Positions 50,428 to 60,608 are shown, counted from the first letter of the stretch. The stretch is 64,000 bases of DNA from Actinomadura madurae (GCF_900115095.1 NZ_FOVH01000003.1:124001-188000); one strand, 5' to 3'. Program-made: numbers and translations. The notes: generated from the letters alone by a model not told the origin.

Positions 50428-51189
50428 TCACGTGTGCGGGGCGGGGACGTAGGCGGGGGTGAGGGTGGTGTCGAGGTGGTGGACGAGGAGTTCGGTGGTC
50501 TCCTGGAGGTCGATGAGGGGGCGGCGGAGGTAGCGGCGCGGGGTGGACCACCAGCAGAAGGTGCGGCGGTGGACCCAGACGTTGAGGGTGGGGAGGACGA
50601 GGACGGAAAGGCCGTCCTCGGTGGTGCTGCGTTGGCCCTTGAAGCCGCGGCGGGTGAGGTTGAGCAGCAGGTGGTGTGCGGCGGTCCCCGGGTGGACGCG
50701 GTGGTGCATGCCGGGCCAGTCGCGCGGGAGCGGTAAGGCGAACCAGACGGTCTTGCCGGGGACGGACGCCGTGTCGACCCGGGAGCGGGTCGGAGTGCTG
50801 CCCCAGTCGGCGGTGACTTGGCGGACGAGTTCGAGGCCCTTGCCGTACTCGTCCAGCAGTCCGGCCCCGGAGGTGTGCGGCGTGGTCGATCGCGCCCCGT
50901 CGAAGACGGAGACGACGAGCTGCGGGGATGGGACGGTCCGCGCCCAGATCCAGAGTTCTGGTGCAGTGGGCGGCCGGTCGCCTCGGGCGCATCCGGCGTG
51001 CCGCAGCGCGTTGGTCGCGGTTTCGGACACGGCGAGCTTTCCGTCCTCGATCACGTCCGGGTCGAGCCGCAGTTCGAGCATTGTCTGACGGACGAGGCGA
51101 CGTGCCATTGCCGGCCCGCTCTCGTCCCCGGGCAACCGCCACGCGCACAACCCCCCGGTCACCAACCCCCACGCCCCCTTGACCTCCAT
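50428..51189 (-). CDS. RsbW-like ATP-binding protein (anti-sigma-type kinase fold)
   Basis: Predicted 253-residue protein with a HATPase fold in its first 150 residues: ARRLVRQTMLELRLDPDVIED, then VSETATNALRHAG (N box), VVSVFDGA and GKGLELVRQ (G2-like). The rest, including many Arg/His/Thr residues (WVHRRTFCWWSTPRRYLRRP), has no known domain. Such proteins occur with XRE/DUF397 pairs in streptomycetes and bind regulators or act as serine kinases. ATG 51189 follows GGAGGG. It is divergent from the XRE gene across a 204-base gap. Confidence 0.82.
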   Translation of the reverse strand: MEVKGAWGLVTGGLCAWRLPGDESGPAMARRLVRQTMLELRLDPDVIEDGKLAVSETATNALRHAGCARGDRPPTAPELWIWARTVPSPQLVVSVFDGARSTTPHTSGAGLLDEYGKGLELVRQVTADWGSTPTRSRVDTASVPGKTVWFALPLPRDWPGMHHRVHPGTAAHHLLLNLTRRGFKGQRSTTEDGLSVLVLPTLNVWVHRRTFCWWSTPRRYLRRPLIDLQETTELLVHHLDTTLTPAYVPAPHT

Positions 51190-51393
51190 TGAGGCCCTCC
51201 CTCCGCTATGACGAATCGCCGCAAGTGATACGGAAAGCGACAAATCAATCACTCATCGTGGTGTGTCTGGGGTCACATGATGCGAGTTTGCAATGAGGTC
51301 CGCAACAGTTTTAAGGAAGAAACTAAAGATCATTTCGGGTAGCTTCCTCTGAACAACTTGAGGCGCGACTACGCGGCGGGCATGCTCGGTCAC

Positions 51394-52251
51394 ATGACGA
51401 CCAGGCCACCCAGTGTTCGTGAGCGCCGCCTCGCCAGTGAGTTGCGAAGGCTCAGAGAGTCCACGACGACGCTGAACCTGGAAGAGGCCGCTGAACGGCT
51501 CGGTTGGAGCAAGACCAAGCTGTCCAGGATCGAGAACGCGATCCGCAGGGTCACCGTGACCGAGGTTCAGCAGATGTTGACCCTCTATGGCGTGAGTGGG
51601 CCCCGATTGGACGGACTCGCCCGCTTCGCTCGCACCGCCAGGCAACGCGGCTGGTGGGACGTCTACGAGAACAGCCTGCCTGCGGACTATGCCACCTACA
51701 TGGGGCTGGAGGCTGAGGCCGAGTGGCTCAACTCCTACACGATGGGTCTCGTGCACGGCCTGATGCAGACCGAGGACTACACCCACCACGTGGCCAAGTC
51801 GATCTTGATGCGCTTTTCTCCGGCCTCAGAAGTCGAGCGTCGCGTGGCGGCCCGCATGGCGCGACAGAAGGCGTGGCTGGAGCGGGAAGATCCTATGCGC
51901 CTCTGGACGATCTTGGACGAGACCGCACTCAGGCGGGTCATCGGTGGTTCGGAGGTGATGTGCGCTCAGTACAGACGGATCATCGAGTTGACCGAGCAGC
52001 CGAACGTGATGTTCCAGATTATGCCCTTGGCCGCCGGTGGGCATCCCGGAGTCGTGGGCAGCTTCGCCGTTCTGGGCTTCCCCCAACGGTTCACACCGAA
52101 CGTGGTGTACGTCGAGAACATGACGAGCGCTCTCTACATCGAGGACGAGAAGGAAGTGCACACGTACTCGCTGGCGTTCGAGGAGATAGCAGCCATGGCG
52201 CTGAGCCCCGAGGAGTCGGTGGCTATGCTCGAACAGCTAACGCGACAATGA
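51394..52251 (+). CDS. XRE-family regulator with DUF5753 domain
   Basis: Predicted 285-residue regulator of the WhiJ type. Residues 10-65 form the helix-turn-helix (LRRLRESTTTLNLEEAAERL then LGWSKTKLSRIENAIRRVT). The remainder is the DUF5753 ligand/protein-binding domain: PADYATYMGLEAEAEWLNSY, FQIMPLAAGGHPGVVGSFAV and PNVVYVENMTSALYIEDEKE. These regulators pair with small DUF397 proteins, one of which follows 16 bases downstream. ATG 51394 is chosen; ATG 51382 is possible. Region 51190-51393 upstream should hold both divergent promoters. Confidence 0.9.
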   Translation: MTTRPPSVRERRLASELRRLRESTTTLNLEEAAERLGWSKTKLSRIENAIRRVTVTEVQQMLTLYGVSGPRLDGLARFARTARQRGWWDVYENSLPADYATYMGLEAEAEWLNSYTMGLVHGLMQTEDYTHHVAKSILMRFSPASEVERRVAARMARQKAWLEREDPMRLWTILDETALRRVIGGSEVMCAQYRRIIELTEQPNVMFQIMPLAAGGHPGVVGSFAVLGFPQRFTPNVVYVENMTSALYIEDEKEVHTYSLAFEEIAAMALSPEESVAMLEQLTRQ

Positions 52252-52267
52252 GCACATGGAGGGGCAA

Positions 52268-52471
52268 ATGTCCAGTCCCCGTCTTCCCCGGACTGTCTTT
52301 CGTAAGAGCAGCCACAGCGAGGGTGCGAACGGTTGCGTCGAGACCTGCGTCCGCGACGCGCACCACTTGGTTCGGGACTCGAAGGACCCCGAAGGCGGCG
52401 TCCTAACCTTGGATCCGAGTGCCTGGGCGGCGATGGTGGCGCAGATCAAGCGGGGTGCGTGCGACCTCTGA
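52268..52471 (+). CDS. DUF397 small protein
   Basis: Predicted 67-residue protein of the DUF397 family: VFRKSSHSEGANGCVETCV and VRDSKDPEGGVLTLDPSAWA are the family's two conserved halves. Known members act with a cognate XRE/DUF5753 regulator to control development or antibiotic genes in streptomycetes. ATG 52268 follows GGAGGGG; ATG 52256 would contain that site. It lies just after the XRE gene, so they form a pair. Confidence 0.9.
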   Translation: MSSPRLPRTVFRKSSHSEGANGCVETCVRDAHHLVRDSKDPEGGVLTLDPSAWAAMVAQIKRGACDL

Positions 52472-52522
52472 GTCGATCTGAGCGCGCGGCCTACACCGGG
52501 GCTGGTTCGGCGTGGGGACCTT

Positions 52523-53005
52523 CTACCGGTGTATCCCTGTACTGGGAGTCAGGGCGTGGACAGTGGCGTTGGTGGCGGTCACGAAGTGGAGGAGCGCCTG
52601 GGCCGACTTCAGAGCGTCCTCGGCGGCCTGTTCCATTGTTTTCGCGTAGTGAATCTCGCCGGTGAGGTCGAATGCGCGCTGCGCCAGCATCAGGATGCGC
52701 GGGTCGGTGTAGTACAACCGCACTCCGACGAGGGCCATATGGGCGGACGAGCGGACGCGGAAGGACGCCGAGTGCGCGTCGCGTGCGGCCTGAGTGCCTG
52801 GTGATTCGAGGCGCAGGCGGATGTAGGCGAGTTCGACGCGGCGGTAGTAGGGGAGTGCGTTGGCCAGGGCGTCACGGGCCGCCGCTTGTTCCTCTCGGTC
52901 CCTTTTCTCGCTGGCTCTTGTTTTGAAATAGGTGAACACGCAGGGGGGAACCGAGATGCTCATCGCGAGGCCGAGCAGAGTTAATAGGGCCTGCGTGGCA
53001 CTCAT
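52523..53005 (-). CDS. Hypothetical protein with one membrane helix
   Basis: Predicted 160-residue protein. The first 28 residues form a single hydrophobic helix (ALLTLLGLAMSISVPPCVFTYF), followed by a charged region and long helices (DALANALPYYRRVELAYIRL, MEQAAEDALKSAQALLHFV). No known family is evident. ATG 53005 has no strong ribosome binding site. It is convergent with the DUF397 gene and lies beside a DNA glycosylase. Confidence 0.65.
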   Translation of the reverse strand: MSATQALLTLLGLAMSISVPPCVFTYFKTRASEKRDREEQAAARDALANALPYYRRVELAYIRLRLESPGTQAARDAHSASFRVRSSAHMALVGVRLYYTDPRILMLAQRAFDLTGEIHYAKTMEQAAEDALKSAQALLHFVTATNATVHALTPSTGIHR

Positions 53006-53076
53006 GGGGTCAGTTTGCCAGACGGTGGCAGACTGGGCGCGGCAGCGCGGTCGAGCGAGGGGTGGGTGGGTGGTCG

Positions 53077-54015
53077 GTGGCTCCGGTGCCGTCCGGTTCG
53101 CGTGCGGCCGGGGAGAGGACCGCTGGGCATCTCCCCGGCCGGGTCCGGGAGTGGCGGCCGCCGTGGTTGCTCGATCTCGCGGAGGTGCTGTCGCCGCATC
53201 GGCGCGGGTCTCGCGATCCGGCGTTCCGGGTGGAGCGGGACGGGTCGTTCTGGCGGGCGTCCTACACGCCTGACGGGCCGGGGACGCTGCGGCTCCGGTG
53301 GGTCGGTGACGTCGTCGAGGCGACGGGGTGGGGGCCCGGGGCCGAGTGGCTGCTCGACGGGGTGCCCGAGTTGCTCGGGGCCGATGACGAGCCCGACGGG
53401 TTCGTCGCGCGGCATGACGTCGTGCGGGACCAGGTGCTGAGGCGGCCCGGTCTACGGATCGGACGGACGCGGCGGGTGTTCGAGGCGCTCGTCCCGGCCG
53501 TGATGGAGCAGAAGGTGCTCGGGCAGGAGGCGTGGCGGGCCTGGGGGTACCTGCTGCGGAAGTTCGGGGAGCCGGCGCCGGGGGCGCCGCACCTGCGGGT
53601 TCCGCCGCCGCCCGAGGTGTGGGTCCGGATTCCCTCGTGGGAGTGGCACCGGTCCGGGCTGGAGGCCGTCCGGGCCCGGACGATCATCGGGGCGGCGCGG
53701 GTGGCGCGGCGGCTGGAGGAGGAGCCGAGCGAGCGGCGGCTGCGGTCGCTGCCCGGCATCGGGGTCTGGACGGCCGCCGAGATCCGGCAGCGGGCGGCCG
53801 GAGATCCCGACGCCGTCTCCGTCGGCGACTACCACCTGCCCGGCCTGGTGGGCTGGGCGCTGGCGGGCCGCAAGGTCGACGACGCCGGGATGCTCGAACT
53901 GCTGGAGCCCTACGCCGGTCATCGGTACCGGGTCACCCGGCTGCTGGAATCGTCCGGGAAGCACCCGCCGAGGCGGGGCCCCCGTTTGGCCGTCCGGGAC
54001 TATCGGTCCTTCTGA
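53077..54015 (+). CDS. DNA-3-methyladenine glycosylase (AlkA-like, HhH-GPD)
   Basis: Predicted 312-residue base-excision repair enzyme. The helix-hairpin-helix is LRSLPGIGVWTAAEIRQRA at about 222-240, followed by the catalytic aspartate D251 in VSVGDYHLPG. VFEALVPAVMEQKVLGQEAW is the preceding helix typical of the family. The N-terminal 100 residues form the AlkA-type beta domain. GTG 53077 is chosen because GGGGTGGG lies before it; GTG 53062 is also in frame. It is not part of the wall cluster. Confidence 0.88.
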   Translation: MAPVPSGSRAAGERTAGHLPGRVREWRPPWLLDLAEVLSPHRRGSRDPAFRVERDGSFWRASYTPDGPGTLRLRWVGDVVEATGWGPGAEWLLDGVPELLGADDEPDGFVARHDVVRDQVLRRPGLRIGRTRRVFEALVPAVMEQKVLGQEAWRAWGYLLRKFGEPAPGAPHLRVPPPPEVWVRIPSWEWHRSGLEAVRARTIIGAARVARRLEEEPSERRLRSLPGIGVWTAAEIRQRAAGDPDAVSVGDYHLPGLVGWALAGRKVDDAGMLELLEPYAGHRYRVTRLLESSGKHPPRRGPRLAVRDYRSF

Positions 54016-54145
54016 CCGGGTCCACGTCCGTGCGGCGGCGGAGCCAGAAGTTGTTCGGGGTCCAGTCGAGGCCGTCCCTGCTGTCGGCGCCGAACAGGGG
54101 GCCGAGGACGGCGAGGGCGATGATGATGCCGAGCACGTACAGCAT
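53933..54145 (-). CDS. Small single-helix membrane protein
   Basis: Predicted 70-residue protein. MLYVLGIIIALAVLGPLFG is one transmembrane helix, followed by ADSRDGLDWTPNNFWLRRR, a pattern I believe recurs in small actinobacterial proteins. AGGAAGAAG precedes ATG 54145. The last 28 codons overlap the 3' end of the glycosylase gene on the other strand, so the true C-terminus is uncertain. Function unknown. Confidence 0.5.
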   Translation of the reverse strand: MLYVLGIIIALAVLGPLFGADSRDGLDWTPNNFWLRRRTDVDPVRRTDSPGRPNGGPASAGASRTIPAAG

Positions 54146-54303
54146 GGCTACTTCTTCCTGGGATCGCGGTGGAGGCGTTCCCGCGCGGGGCGATCGGTGG
54201 AGCCGGGGTCTCCGTCCCTTCCCGTCGCACCTACAGTTTGACTCCGTCCAACATTCAGGTCCAGCGACGGTTTCTGTAGGGATTGTGTAAGAATCGCTTC
54301 ACT

Positions 54304-55248
54304 ATGCTGGATCTCGGGCGGTTGCGGGTGCTCCGCGAGCTCAAGATGCGCGGGACGCTCGGGGCCGTCGCCGACGCGCTCGGCTACACCCCGTCAGCCG
54401 TGTCGCAGCAGCTCGCGCAGTTACAGCGGGACGTCGGCGTCCCGGTGGTCGAGCGGGCCGGGCGGCGGCTGCGGCTGACGGAGGCGGGCGAGGTGCTCGC
54501 CGAGCACGCCGAGGTGCTGCTCGCGCGGGCCAAGCGCGCCGAGGAGGACGCGCTCGCGGCGAGCGGGCGGGTGGCGGGCGTGGTGCGGCTCGTCGGGTTC
54601 CAGACCGCGCTGCTGCACGTCCTCGCGCCCGCCCTGCCCCGGCTGGCTGCGAAGTACCCCGACCTCGTGGTGGACGTCCTGGACGAGGAGTTCCACCGGG
54701 TCCTCCAGGCGCTGGTGCTCCAGGAGATCGACGTGGTCCTGACCGACGAGTACTCGCACCTCCCGCGCCCGCGCAGGCCGGAGCTGCGGTCCGAGGTGCT
54801 GATCACCGAGATGATGCGGGTCGCGCTACCCGAGGACCATCCGCTCGCGCGGGACGCCGGGGCGGTCCGGATGGCCGACCTCGCCGGGAGCCCGTGGGTG
54901 ACCGGGCACGTCGGCACCAACCACGCCGACCTGCTCGAACGGACGTGCGTCGAGCTGGGCGGCTTCCGGCCCGAGGTGCGCTACCGGTCCAACGACCTGC
55001 TGATCATCTTCGCGATGGTCGCCCAGGGCGGCGCCGTGTGCCTGGTGCCCGACCTGGTGCTCGCCGAGCGGGAGGAGGGCATCGTCGTCCGGGACATCGC
55101 CGACGCCCCGGTCGACCGCCGCATGGTGCTGTGGACGCGTGTCGGCGCGGAGGTGCGGCCGTCGGTCGAGGCCGTCCTCCGGGAGCTGCGCCACTCCGCG
55201 GATCTGCTGGTCGAGCGGCGGCCCAGCTGCGTCCGCGGCGCTCCCTGA
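54304..55248 (+). CDS. LysR-family transcriptional regulator
   Basis: Predicted 314-residue regulator. The winged helix is in residues 5-65 (LRVLRELKMRGTLGAVADAL then TPSAVSQQLAQLQRDVGVPV). The effector domain begins VRLVGFQTALLHVLAPALPR and includes DVVLTDEYSHLP and VAQGGAVCLVPDL. Upstream, CCTACAG (54230-54236) and CTGTAGG (54274-54280) form a spaced inverted repeat that could be its own binding site. No divergent metabolic gene is present; the leftward neighbour is a small membrane protein. Ligand unknown. Confidence 0.88.
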   Translation: MLDLGRLRVLRELKMRGTLGAVADALGYTPSAVSQQLAQLQRDVGVPVVERAGRRLRLTEAGEVLAEHAEVLLARAKRAEEDALAASGRVAGVVRLVGFQTALLHVLAPALPRLAAKYPDLVVDVLDEEFHRVLQALVLQEIDVVLTDEYSHLPRPRRPELRSEVLITEMMRVALPEDHPLARDAGAVRMADLAGSPWVTGHVGTNHADLLERTCVELGGFRPEVRYRSNDLLIIFAMVAQGGAVCLVPDLVLAEREEGIVVRDIADAPVDRRMVLWTRVGAEVRPSVEAVLRELRHSADLLVERRPSCVRGAP

Positions 55249-55597
55249 TCAGGTCGTCCAGGACGACAGGGCCGCGTCGATCTCCGGGCGGGTGGGGACG
55301 CGGAGCGAGCCTCCGGCAGGCTCGCGGACGTCAGTGTGCCGTCGGGGTGCACGGAACCCCGCCTCCTGGAGGGTGTCGCGGCCGAGCGCGTCCCACGCTG
55401 AAGCGGGACGCCACGTCGCTCAGCGCGGGCGCGATCTCCGGCTGCGCGGCGACCGTGATCCGCACCTGCCCGGAACAGGACGCGGGCCCCGGGATCAGCC
55501 CGGACGCCCAAGCCCCGCCCGCGGCGCCCGACAGCAGCAGCGCCGCGGTCGCCCAGACGGCCGGACGCCGCCAGAACGGGCCCGCCTCGTCGTCCAC
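55249..55597 (-). pseudogene. Remnant of a VWA-type substrate-binding lipoprotein gene
   Basis: The 5' part encodes a membrane segment and CSGQVRITVAAQPEIAPALS, the start of actinobacterial solute-binding/VWA proteins. The 3' part, in another frame, encodes AWDALGRDTLQEAGFRAP and RVPTRPEIDAALSSWTT then a stop, the expected end of the same family. The junction is near 55395-55410. Several hundred central codons are missing and the frame shifts, so the gene is a deletion remnant. If read without the shift, the first frame gives 88 residues. GTG 55597 lies 7 bases downstream of the fbiC stop. Confidence 0.65.
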
Positions 55598-55604
55598 CCG
55601 TCAG

Positions 55605-58163
55605 TCATACAGGACGGGAAACCGGCGTCAGAGACAGCCTTCCGAAATGGCCGATGCCGTCCGTGCGGCGAGCGGCCTCCAGACGTTCCGCGGGCACCTC
55701 GCCATAGAGCGTCGTGCGCTGCCTGGCCGGCCGACCCGCACGCCCTGCGATCGCCTCCAGCTCGCTGATGGGCTTGAAGGAACCGTTCTCCGACCCGGCC
55801 ATGCGGCTGATGGTCTCTTCCATCAGCGTCCCGCCCAGGTCGTTCACGCCTCCTTGCAGGACGCGCGTACACAGCTCGTCTCCCAACTTCACCCAGGACG
55901 TCTGGATGTTGGAGATCGCGCCGTGCAACAGGATGCGCGCCAGGGCATGGACGGCGATGTTCTCCCGCACGGTCGGCCCGGGACGTGCCAGCCCGGCGAG
56001 GTAGATGGGCGAGTTGTGGTGGACGAACGGCAGCAGCACGAACTCGCTGAACCCGCCCGTCCGCTCCTGGATGGAGCGCAGCAGCTTGATGTGCGCGACC
56101 CAGTGCGCGGGCGTGTCCACATGCCCGTACATCATCGTGGACGTCGTCGGGATTCCGATCTCGTGCGCGGTGGTGACGACCTCCACCCACTGGTCGGCGG
56201 GCAGCTTGCCCTTGGTCAGCACCCACCGGACGTCGTCGTCCAGGATCTCGGCGGCCGTCCCGGGCAGCGAGTCGACGCCGGCCTCCTTCGCCGCCAGCAG
56301 CCACTCCCGGATCGACAGATCGGTCCGGGACGCGCCGTTCACGACCTCCATCGGGCTGTAGGAGTGCAGGTGGATGTCGGGGGCCCGCTTCTTCACCTCG
56401 CGGGCCAGGTCGAAGTAGGCCGTGCCGGGCAGATCGGGATGGATGCCGCCCTGCATGCAGATCTCGGTGGCGCCCGCCTCCCACGCCTCGTCCACCCGGT
56501 CCCCGACCTGCTCCAGGGACAGCGTGTAGGCGTCGGCGTCCGTGCGGCGCTGCGCGAACGCGCAGAACCGGCAGCCGGTGTAGCAGACGTTCGTGAAGTT
56601 GATGTTCCGGGTGACGACGTAGGTGACGTCGTCGCCGACCGTGTCCCGGCGCAGGCCGTCGGCCAGCGAGGCGAGCGCGTCCAGTTCGGGGCCGTCGGCG
56701 TGCAGCAGGGCCAGCGCCTCGTCGTCCGACAGCCCGCCCGGGTCCCGCTCGGCGCGCGCGAGAGCGGCCTTGACGTCGGCGTCGAAGCGCGACGGGGCGG
56801 CCATGCGGTCGCGCAGCGCGTCCCAGTCGCCGTAGACCTCGTCGAAGTCGTCCCGGCGGTCGCTCGTCCGCCCGGTCGTGTCGATCTCGGTGTGCAGATC
56901 GGTCCGCCCGGACGCCTCGAAACCGCCGTCCGGCTCCTGCCAGGGACGGCCCTCCAGGACGGCGTCCTCCCGCGCCAGCCCGGTCGCGGGATCGGCCAGG
57001 GCGGCGACGTGCCCGGTCAGCCGCGGGTCCAGCCAGGGCTCACCGCGCCGCACGTACTCGGGGTAGATCGTCAGCCGCTCGCGCAGCGCGAACCCCGCCT
57101 CGGCCGTCCGCTCCGCCAGCTCGTCGATCTGCGGCCAGGGACGTTCCGGGTTCACGTGGTCCGGCGTCAGCGGCGACACCCCGCCCCAGTCGTCGATCCC
57201 CGCCCGCAGCATCAGCGCGTACTGGTCGGCGACCAGGTTCGGCGGCGCCTGCACCCGCGCCTTCGGGCCGAGGACGAGCCGCGTCACCGCGATCGTGGCG
57301 GCCAGCTCGTCCAGCTCGGCGTCCGGCACGCCGCGCATCTTGGTGTCCGGCTTCGCGCGGAAGTTCTGCACGATCACCTCCTGGATCGCGCCGTACTCCC
57401 GCATCGTCCGCCGGATCTCGAAGATCGCGTCCGCGCGCTCCTCGACCGTCTCGCCGATGCCGATGAGGATGCCGGTCGTGAACGGCACGTTCGTGCGCCC
57501 CGCGTCCTCCAGGACCCGCAGCCGGACGGCCGGGTCCTTGTCCGGCGACCCGAAGTGCGGGCCGCCGCGCTCGCTGAACAGCCGCGTCGCCGTCGTCTCC
57601 AGCATCATGCCCATGGACGGCGCGACCGGCTTGAGCCGCTGGAAGTCGCGCCAGGTCAGCACGCCCGGGTTCAGGTGGGGGAGCAGCCCGGTCTCCTCCA
57701 GCACCCGGATCGCCATGGCGCGCACGTAGGAGAGCGTGTCGTCGTAGCCGTGCGCGTCCAGCCACTCGCGGGCCTGCTTCCACCGGTCCTCGGGCCGGTC
57801 CCCGAGCGTGAACAGCGCCTCCTTGCAGCCCATCTCCGCGCCCCGCTGCGCGATCTCCAGCACCTCGTCCGGGCTGAGGTAGGGCGAGTCCAGCTTGTGG
57901 GGGACGGTCGCGAACGTGCAGTATCCGCAGCGGTCCCGGCACAGCCGGGTCAGCGGGATGAACACCTTGCGGCTGTAGGTGATGACGCCGGGGCGGCCCG
58001 CGGCGTCCAGGCCGGCGTCCCGGGTGCGGGCCGCGTAGGCGAGCAGCTCGTCGAGCTGCCCCCCGCGCGCCCGCAGCAGTGTGGTGGCCTCGGATCGGTC
58101 CAGTGTCTTGCCGTCACGCGCGCGGGCCAGGGCCCGGCGAAGAGCGGAGCTCGTGGCGTCCAT
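55605..58163 (-). CDS. fbiC: FO synthase, CofG/CofH fusion
   Basis: Predicted 852-residue radical SAM enzyme that makes FO, the deazaflavin core of coenzyme F420, from a riboflavin-pathway uracil intermediate and tyrosine. Two CxxxCxxC clusters are visible: C75, C79, C82 ([10 protein letters not shown]) for the CofG half and [10 protein letters not shown] near 525-532 for the CofH half. [15 protein letters not shown] and [12 protein letters not shown] mark the second half. Length fits FbiC of mycobacteria. It lies 87 bases downstream of fbiB on the same strand, so all three F420 genes may be one transcript. Confidence 0.95.
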   Translation of the reverse strand: MDATSSALRRALARARDGKTLDRSEATTLLRARGGQLDELLAYAARTRDAGLDAAGRPGVITYSRKVFIPLTRLCRDRCGYCTFATVPHKLDSPYLSPDEVLEIAQRGAEMGCKEALFTLGDRPEDRWKQAREWLDAHGYDDTLSYVRAMAIRVLEETGLLPHLNPGVLTWRDFQRLKPVAPSMGMMLETTATRLFSERGGPHFGSPDKDPAVRLRVLEDAGRTNVPFTTGILIGIGETVEERADAIFEIRRTMREYGAIQEVIVQNFRAKPDTKMRGVPDAELDELAATIAVTRLVLGPKARVQAPPNLVADQYALMLRAGIDDWGGVSPLTPDHVNPERPWPQIDELAERTAEAGFALRERLTIYPEYVRRGEPWLDPRLTGHVAALADPATGLAREDAVLEGRPWQEPDGGFEASGRTDLHTEIDTTGRTSDRRDDFDEVYGDWDALRDRMAAPSRFDADVKAALARAERDPGGLSDDEALALLHADGPELDALASLADGLRRDTVGDDVTYVVTRNINFTNVCYTGCRFCAFAQRRTDADAYTLSLEQVGDRVDEAWEAGATEICMQGGIHPDLPGTAYFDLAREVKKRAPDIHLHSYSPMEVVNGASRTDLSIREWLLAAKEAGVDSLPGTAAEILDDDVRWVLTKGKLPADQWVEVVTTAHEIGIPTTSTMMYGHVDTPAHWVAHIKLLRSIQERTGGFSEFVLLPFVHHNSPIYLAGLARPGPTVRENIAVHALARILLHGAISNIQTSWVKLGDELCTRVLQGGVNDLGGTLMEETISRMAGSENGSFKPISELEAIAGRAGRPARQRTTLYGEVPAERLEAARRTDGIGHFGRLSLTPVSRPV

Positions 58164-58250
58164 GCGGGCACTCTATGCCAATCGTCATAATTCGCACCCC
58201 GCCGGGTCCCACGAAAAGGACAGCCAAGGATCTTCAGGAACTATTCCCCG

Positions 58251-59537
58251 TCAGCGGACCTGGATGAACGTGTCCGGGCTCCGGGGCGGACGCTCGCGCG
58301 GCGGCGCGGCCGGGTGGCCGACGCCGACGGCGCCCATCGGGTCCCACTCGTCCGGCAGGTCGAGGACGTCGCGGACGACGTCACGGCAGAACATCGTGCT
58401 CGACACCCAGCACGAGCCGAGGCCTTCCACCGCCAGCTGGACCAGCAGGTTCTCCACGCCCGCGCCCGTCGCGACCACGAACATCTCCCGCTCGGCGCGG
58501 GACCGCCGCTCGTCCGGGTAGTCGTGCGACCCGTCCATGACCAGGCACGGGACGACCAGGTACGGCGCCCGGCGCAGCACCTCGCCGCGCCGCAGCCGCT
58601 TGGTGATCGACTCCTCGGAGAAGCCGTCCCGCCGCAGGTCGGCCTCCCAGGCGTCGCGCATCGCGTCCAGCAGCCGGGTCCGCGACTGCGCCGACTCCAG
58701 CAGGACGAACCGCCACGGCGTCGTGTGGTGCGGCGCGGGTGCGGTGATGGCGGCGGCCACCGCGCGGCGCACCGCCGCCGGGTCGACCGGGTCGGCGGTG
58801 AACTCCCGGATCGTCCGCCGGGCGTAGAGCACCTCCGACGGCCCGAACCGGAACATGTCCTCCTCGGGCGGGCGCACCAGCACCCGCGCCCCAGGCCCGT
58901 CCTCGCGCGTGACCAGCTCGGACAGCCCGCGCACCACCGCGATCGGCACCCCGTCGAGCTTGCCCTTCACCAGCTCGCCGGCCGCCGCGATCTCGTCGGC
59001 GACCGCCGTGATCGTCGCTTCCAGCCGGTTGCCGTAGGCGTCGTCGCGCCCGCGCAGGTCGCTGAGCGGCGCCAGGCCGGCGACGCCGATCGCCGCGTCC
59101 GTCAGCCCGTTGCGCCACGGCCGCCCGAGCGTGTCGGAGACGATCACGGCGACCTCGGCCCCGGTCCGCTCCCGCACGCCCGCGCGGATGCGCCGGGCGG
59201 AGGCGTCCGGGTCCTCGGGCAGCAGCAGCACCGTGCCGGGCCGGGTGTTGGACGCGTCCACACCCGCCGCGGCCAGGACGAGCCCCTGCCGCGTCTCCAC
59301 GATCCGGGTCTCGCCGCGCGCGTGCGCCCGCCGGGCCACCACCCGCACGGTCTCGGCCTCGATGGCCTTCTCCCGGTCGTCGGCGACCAGCACCCGTCCC
59401 TCCGCCTTGCTGACGATCTTGGACGTGACGACCAGCACGTCGCCGTCCTCGACGGTCCCCGCCGGGATCAGCGCGGCGATGTCGTCGCCCTCGGCGACCT
59501 CCGGCATCCCCGGGACACCGAACACCCGCAGGTTCAC
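58251..59537 (-). CDS. fbiB: Coenzyme F420:L-glutamate ligase with nitroreductase-type domain
   Basis: Predicted 428-residue two-domain enzyme. Residues 1-240 are the CofE-type ligase that adds glutamates to F420-0 using GTP ([34 protein letters not shown]). Residues about 245-428 are a nitroreductase fold ([45 protein letters not shown]), which in mycobacterial FbiB reduces the dehydro form to F420. GTG 59537 overlaps the fbiA stop (GTGA), so they are co-translated. Confidence 0.94.
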   Translation of the reverse strand: MNLRVFGVPGMPEVAEGDDIAALIPAGTVEDGDVLVVTSKIVSKAEGRVLVADDREKAIEAETVRVVARRAHARGETRIVETRQGLVLAAAGVDASNTRPGTVLLLPEDPDASARRIRAGVRERTGAEVAVIVSDTLGRPWRNGLTDAAIGVAGLAPLSDLRGRDDAYGNRLEATITAVADEIAAAGELVKGKLDGVPIAVVRGLSELVTREDGPGARVLVRPPEEDMFRFGPSEVLYARRTIREFTADPVDPAAVRRAVAAAITAPAPHHTTPWRFVLLESAQSRTRLLDAMRDAWEADLRRDGFSEESITKRLRRGEVLRRAPYLVVPCLVMDGSHDYPDERRSRAEREMFVVATGAGVENLLVQLAVEGLGSCWVSSTMFCRDVVRDVLDLPDEWDPMGAVGVGHPAAPPRERPPRSPDTFIQVR

Positions 59538-60487
59538 AGCGCGTCCTCCGCCCGCTTCAGCTCCAGCGCCAGATCCAGCGCCGCCCGCGCGATCGCCGCG
59601 GTCTCCTCGGCGTCGCTCATCAGCAGCGGGCGGGACCGCACCTCGATCCCCTCCACCCGCACGTCCGCGTCGGCGTCGTCGACCAGCCACCCGTCCAGCA
59701 GCCCGAGACCGTAGTGCTCGGCGACCGCGCGCGCCGACGTCTCCACCCCGATCGCGGTCAGGCACGCGTCCGCCATCCCCCGCACCGGCGCCCCGCCGAT
59801 GATCGGGGAGACGCCCACCACGGTCTTCGCCGCGACCGCCTCCCGGATGCCGGGCACCGCCAGGATCGTCCCGATGCTCACCACCGGGTTGGACGGCGGG
59901 AACAGCACCACGTCCGCCTCCTCGACGGCCGCGACCACCCCCGGCGCGGGCTCGGCGCCCTCCGCCCCGACCGCCGCGATCGACAGGGCCGGGACGGACG
60001 CCCGCAGCCGCACCCACCACTCCTGGAAGTGGACGGCCCGCCGTCCCTTCTCGTCCTCGATCACCACGTGCGTCTCGACCTGGTCGTCGGACATCGGGAT
60101 CAACCGCACGCCGGGCTTCCACCGATCGCACAGCGCCTCGGTGACCGCCGACAGCTTGTAGCCGGCCGCCAGCATCTGCGTCCGGACGATGTGCGTCGCG
60201 AAGTCGCGGTCGCCCAGCCCGAACCAGGCGGGCCCGACCCCGTACGCGGCGAGCTCCTCCTTGAGGGTGAACGTCTCGTCCGCCCGCCCCCACCCCTGCT
60301 CCTCGTTGATGCCACCGCCGAGCGTGTACATCACGGTGTCGAGGTCGGGACACACCCGCAGACCGAACAGCGAGATGTCGTCCCCGGTATTCCCGATGAC
60401 AGTGACCTCGGCCTCCGGAGCCGCCCCCCGCAACCCTCGAAGGAACCGAGCCCCGCCAATCCCCCCGGCCAACACCACGATCTTCAT
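59534..60487 (-). CDS. fbiA: Phosphoenolpyruvyl/2-phospholactate transferase of F420 synthesis
   Basis: Predicted 317-residue CofD-family enzyme that joins FO to an activated phosphoenolpyruvate/lactate unit, giving (dehydro-)F420-0. [19 protein letters not shown] is the start; [40 protein letters not shown] and [19 protein letters not shown] are strongly conserved. ATG 60487 opens the fbiAB operon. The 121-base gap to the divergent membrane protein gene contains its promoter. Confidence 0.95.
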   Translation of the reverse strand: MKIVVLAGGIGGARFLRGLRGAAPEAEVTVIGNTGDDISLFGLRVCPDLDTVMYTLGGGINEEQGWGRADETFTLKEELAAYGVGPAWFGLGDRDFATHIVRTQMLAAGYKLSAVTEALCDRWKPGVRLIPMSDDQVETHVVIEDEKGRRAVHFQEWWVRLRASVPALSIAAVGAEGAEPAPGVVAAVEEADVVLFPPSNPVVSIGTILAVPGIREAVAAKTVVGVSPIIGGAPVRGMADACLTAIGVETSARAVAEHYGLGLLDGWLVDDADADVRVEGIEVRSRPLLMSDAEETAAIARAALDLALELKRAEDAL

Positions 60488-60560
60488 GAACAGAACCCTA
60501 CTGACTCACGGAGGCGCATCTCCCGAGCAGCACAGGGGTCGCCGCTCCGGGCGACACTGT

Positions 60561-60580
60561 GCAAAGCTTTGCCGTGTAAT
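60561..60580 (+). promoter_or_regulatory. Palindrome and -10 box of the DUF5336-like gene
   Basis: GCAAAGCTTTGC (60561-60572) is a perfect 12-bp palindrome. TGTAAT (60575-60580), a good -10, follows after two bases; the start codon is GTG 60609. The palindrome lies between the -35 and -10 positions, where a repressor or redox regulator could bind. Confidence 0.55.
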
Positions 60581-60608
60581 CGGATTGCCTCGGTCTGGAG
60601 ATTTCACC

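Noticed and set aside
51141..51180. C-rich stretch in the RsbW-like gene resembling the G/C repeat
   Set aside because: Only the G-run/GTG portion matches on the other strand; there is no TCGT loop and no matching second arm.
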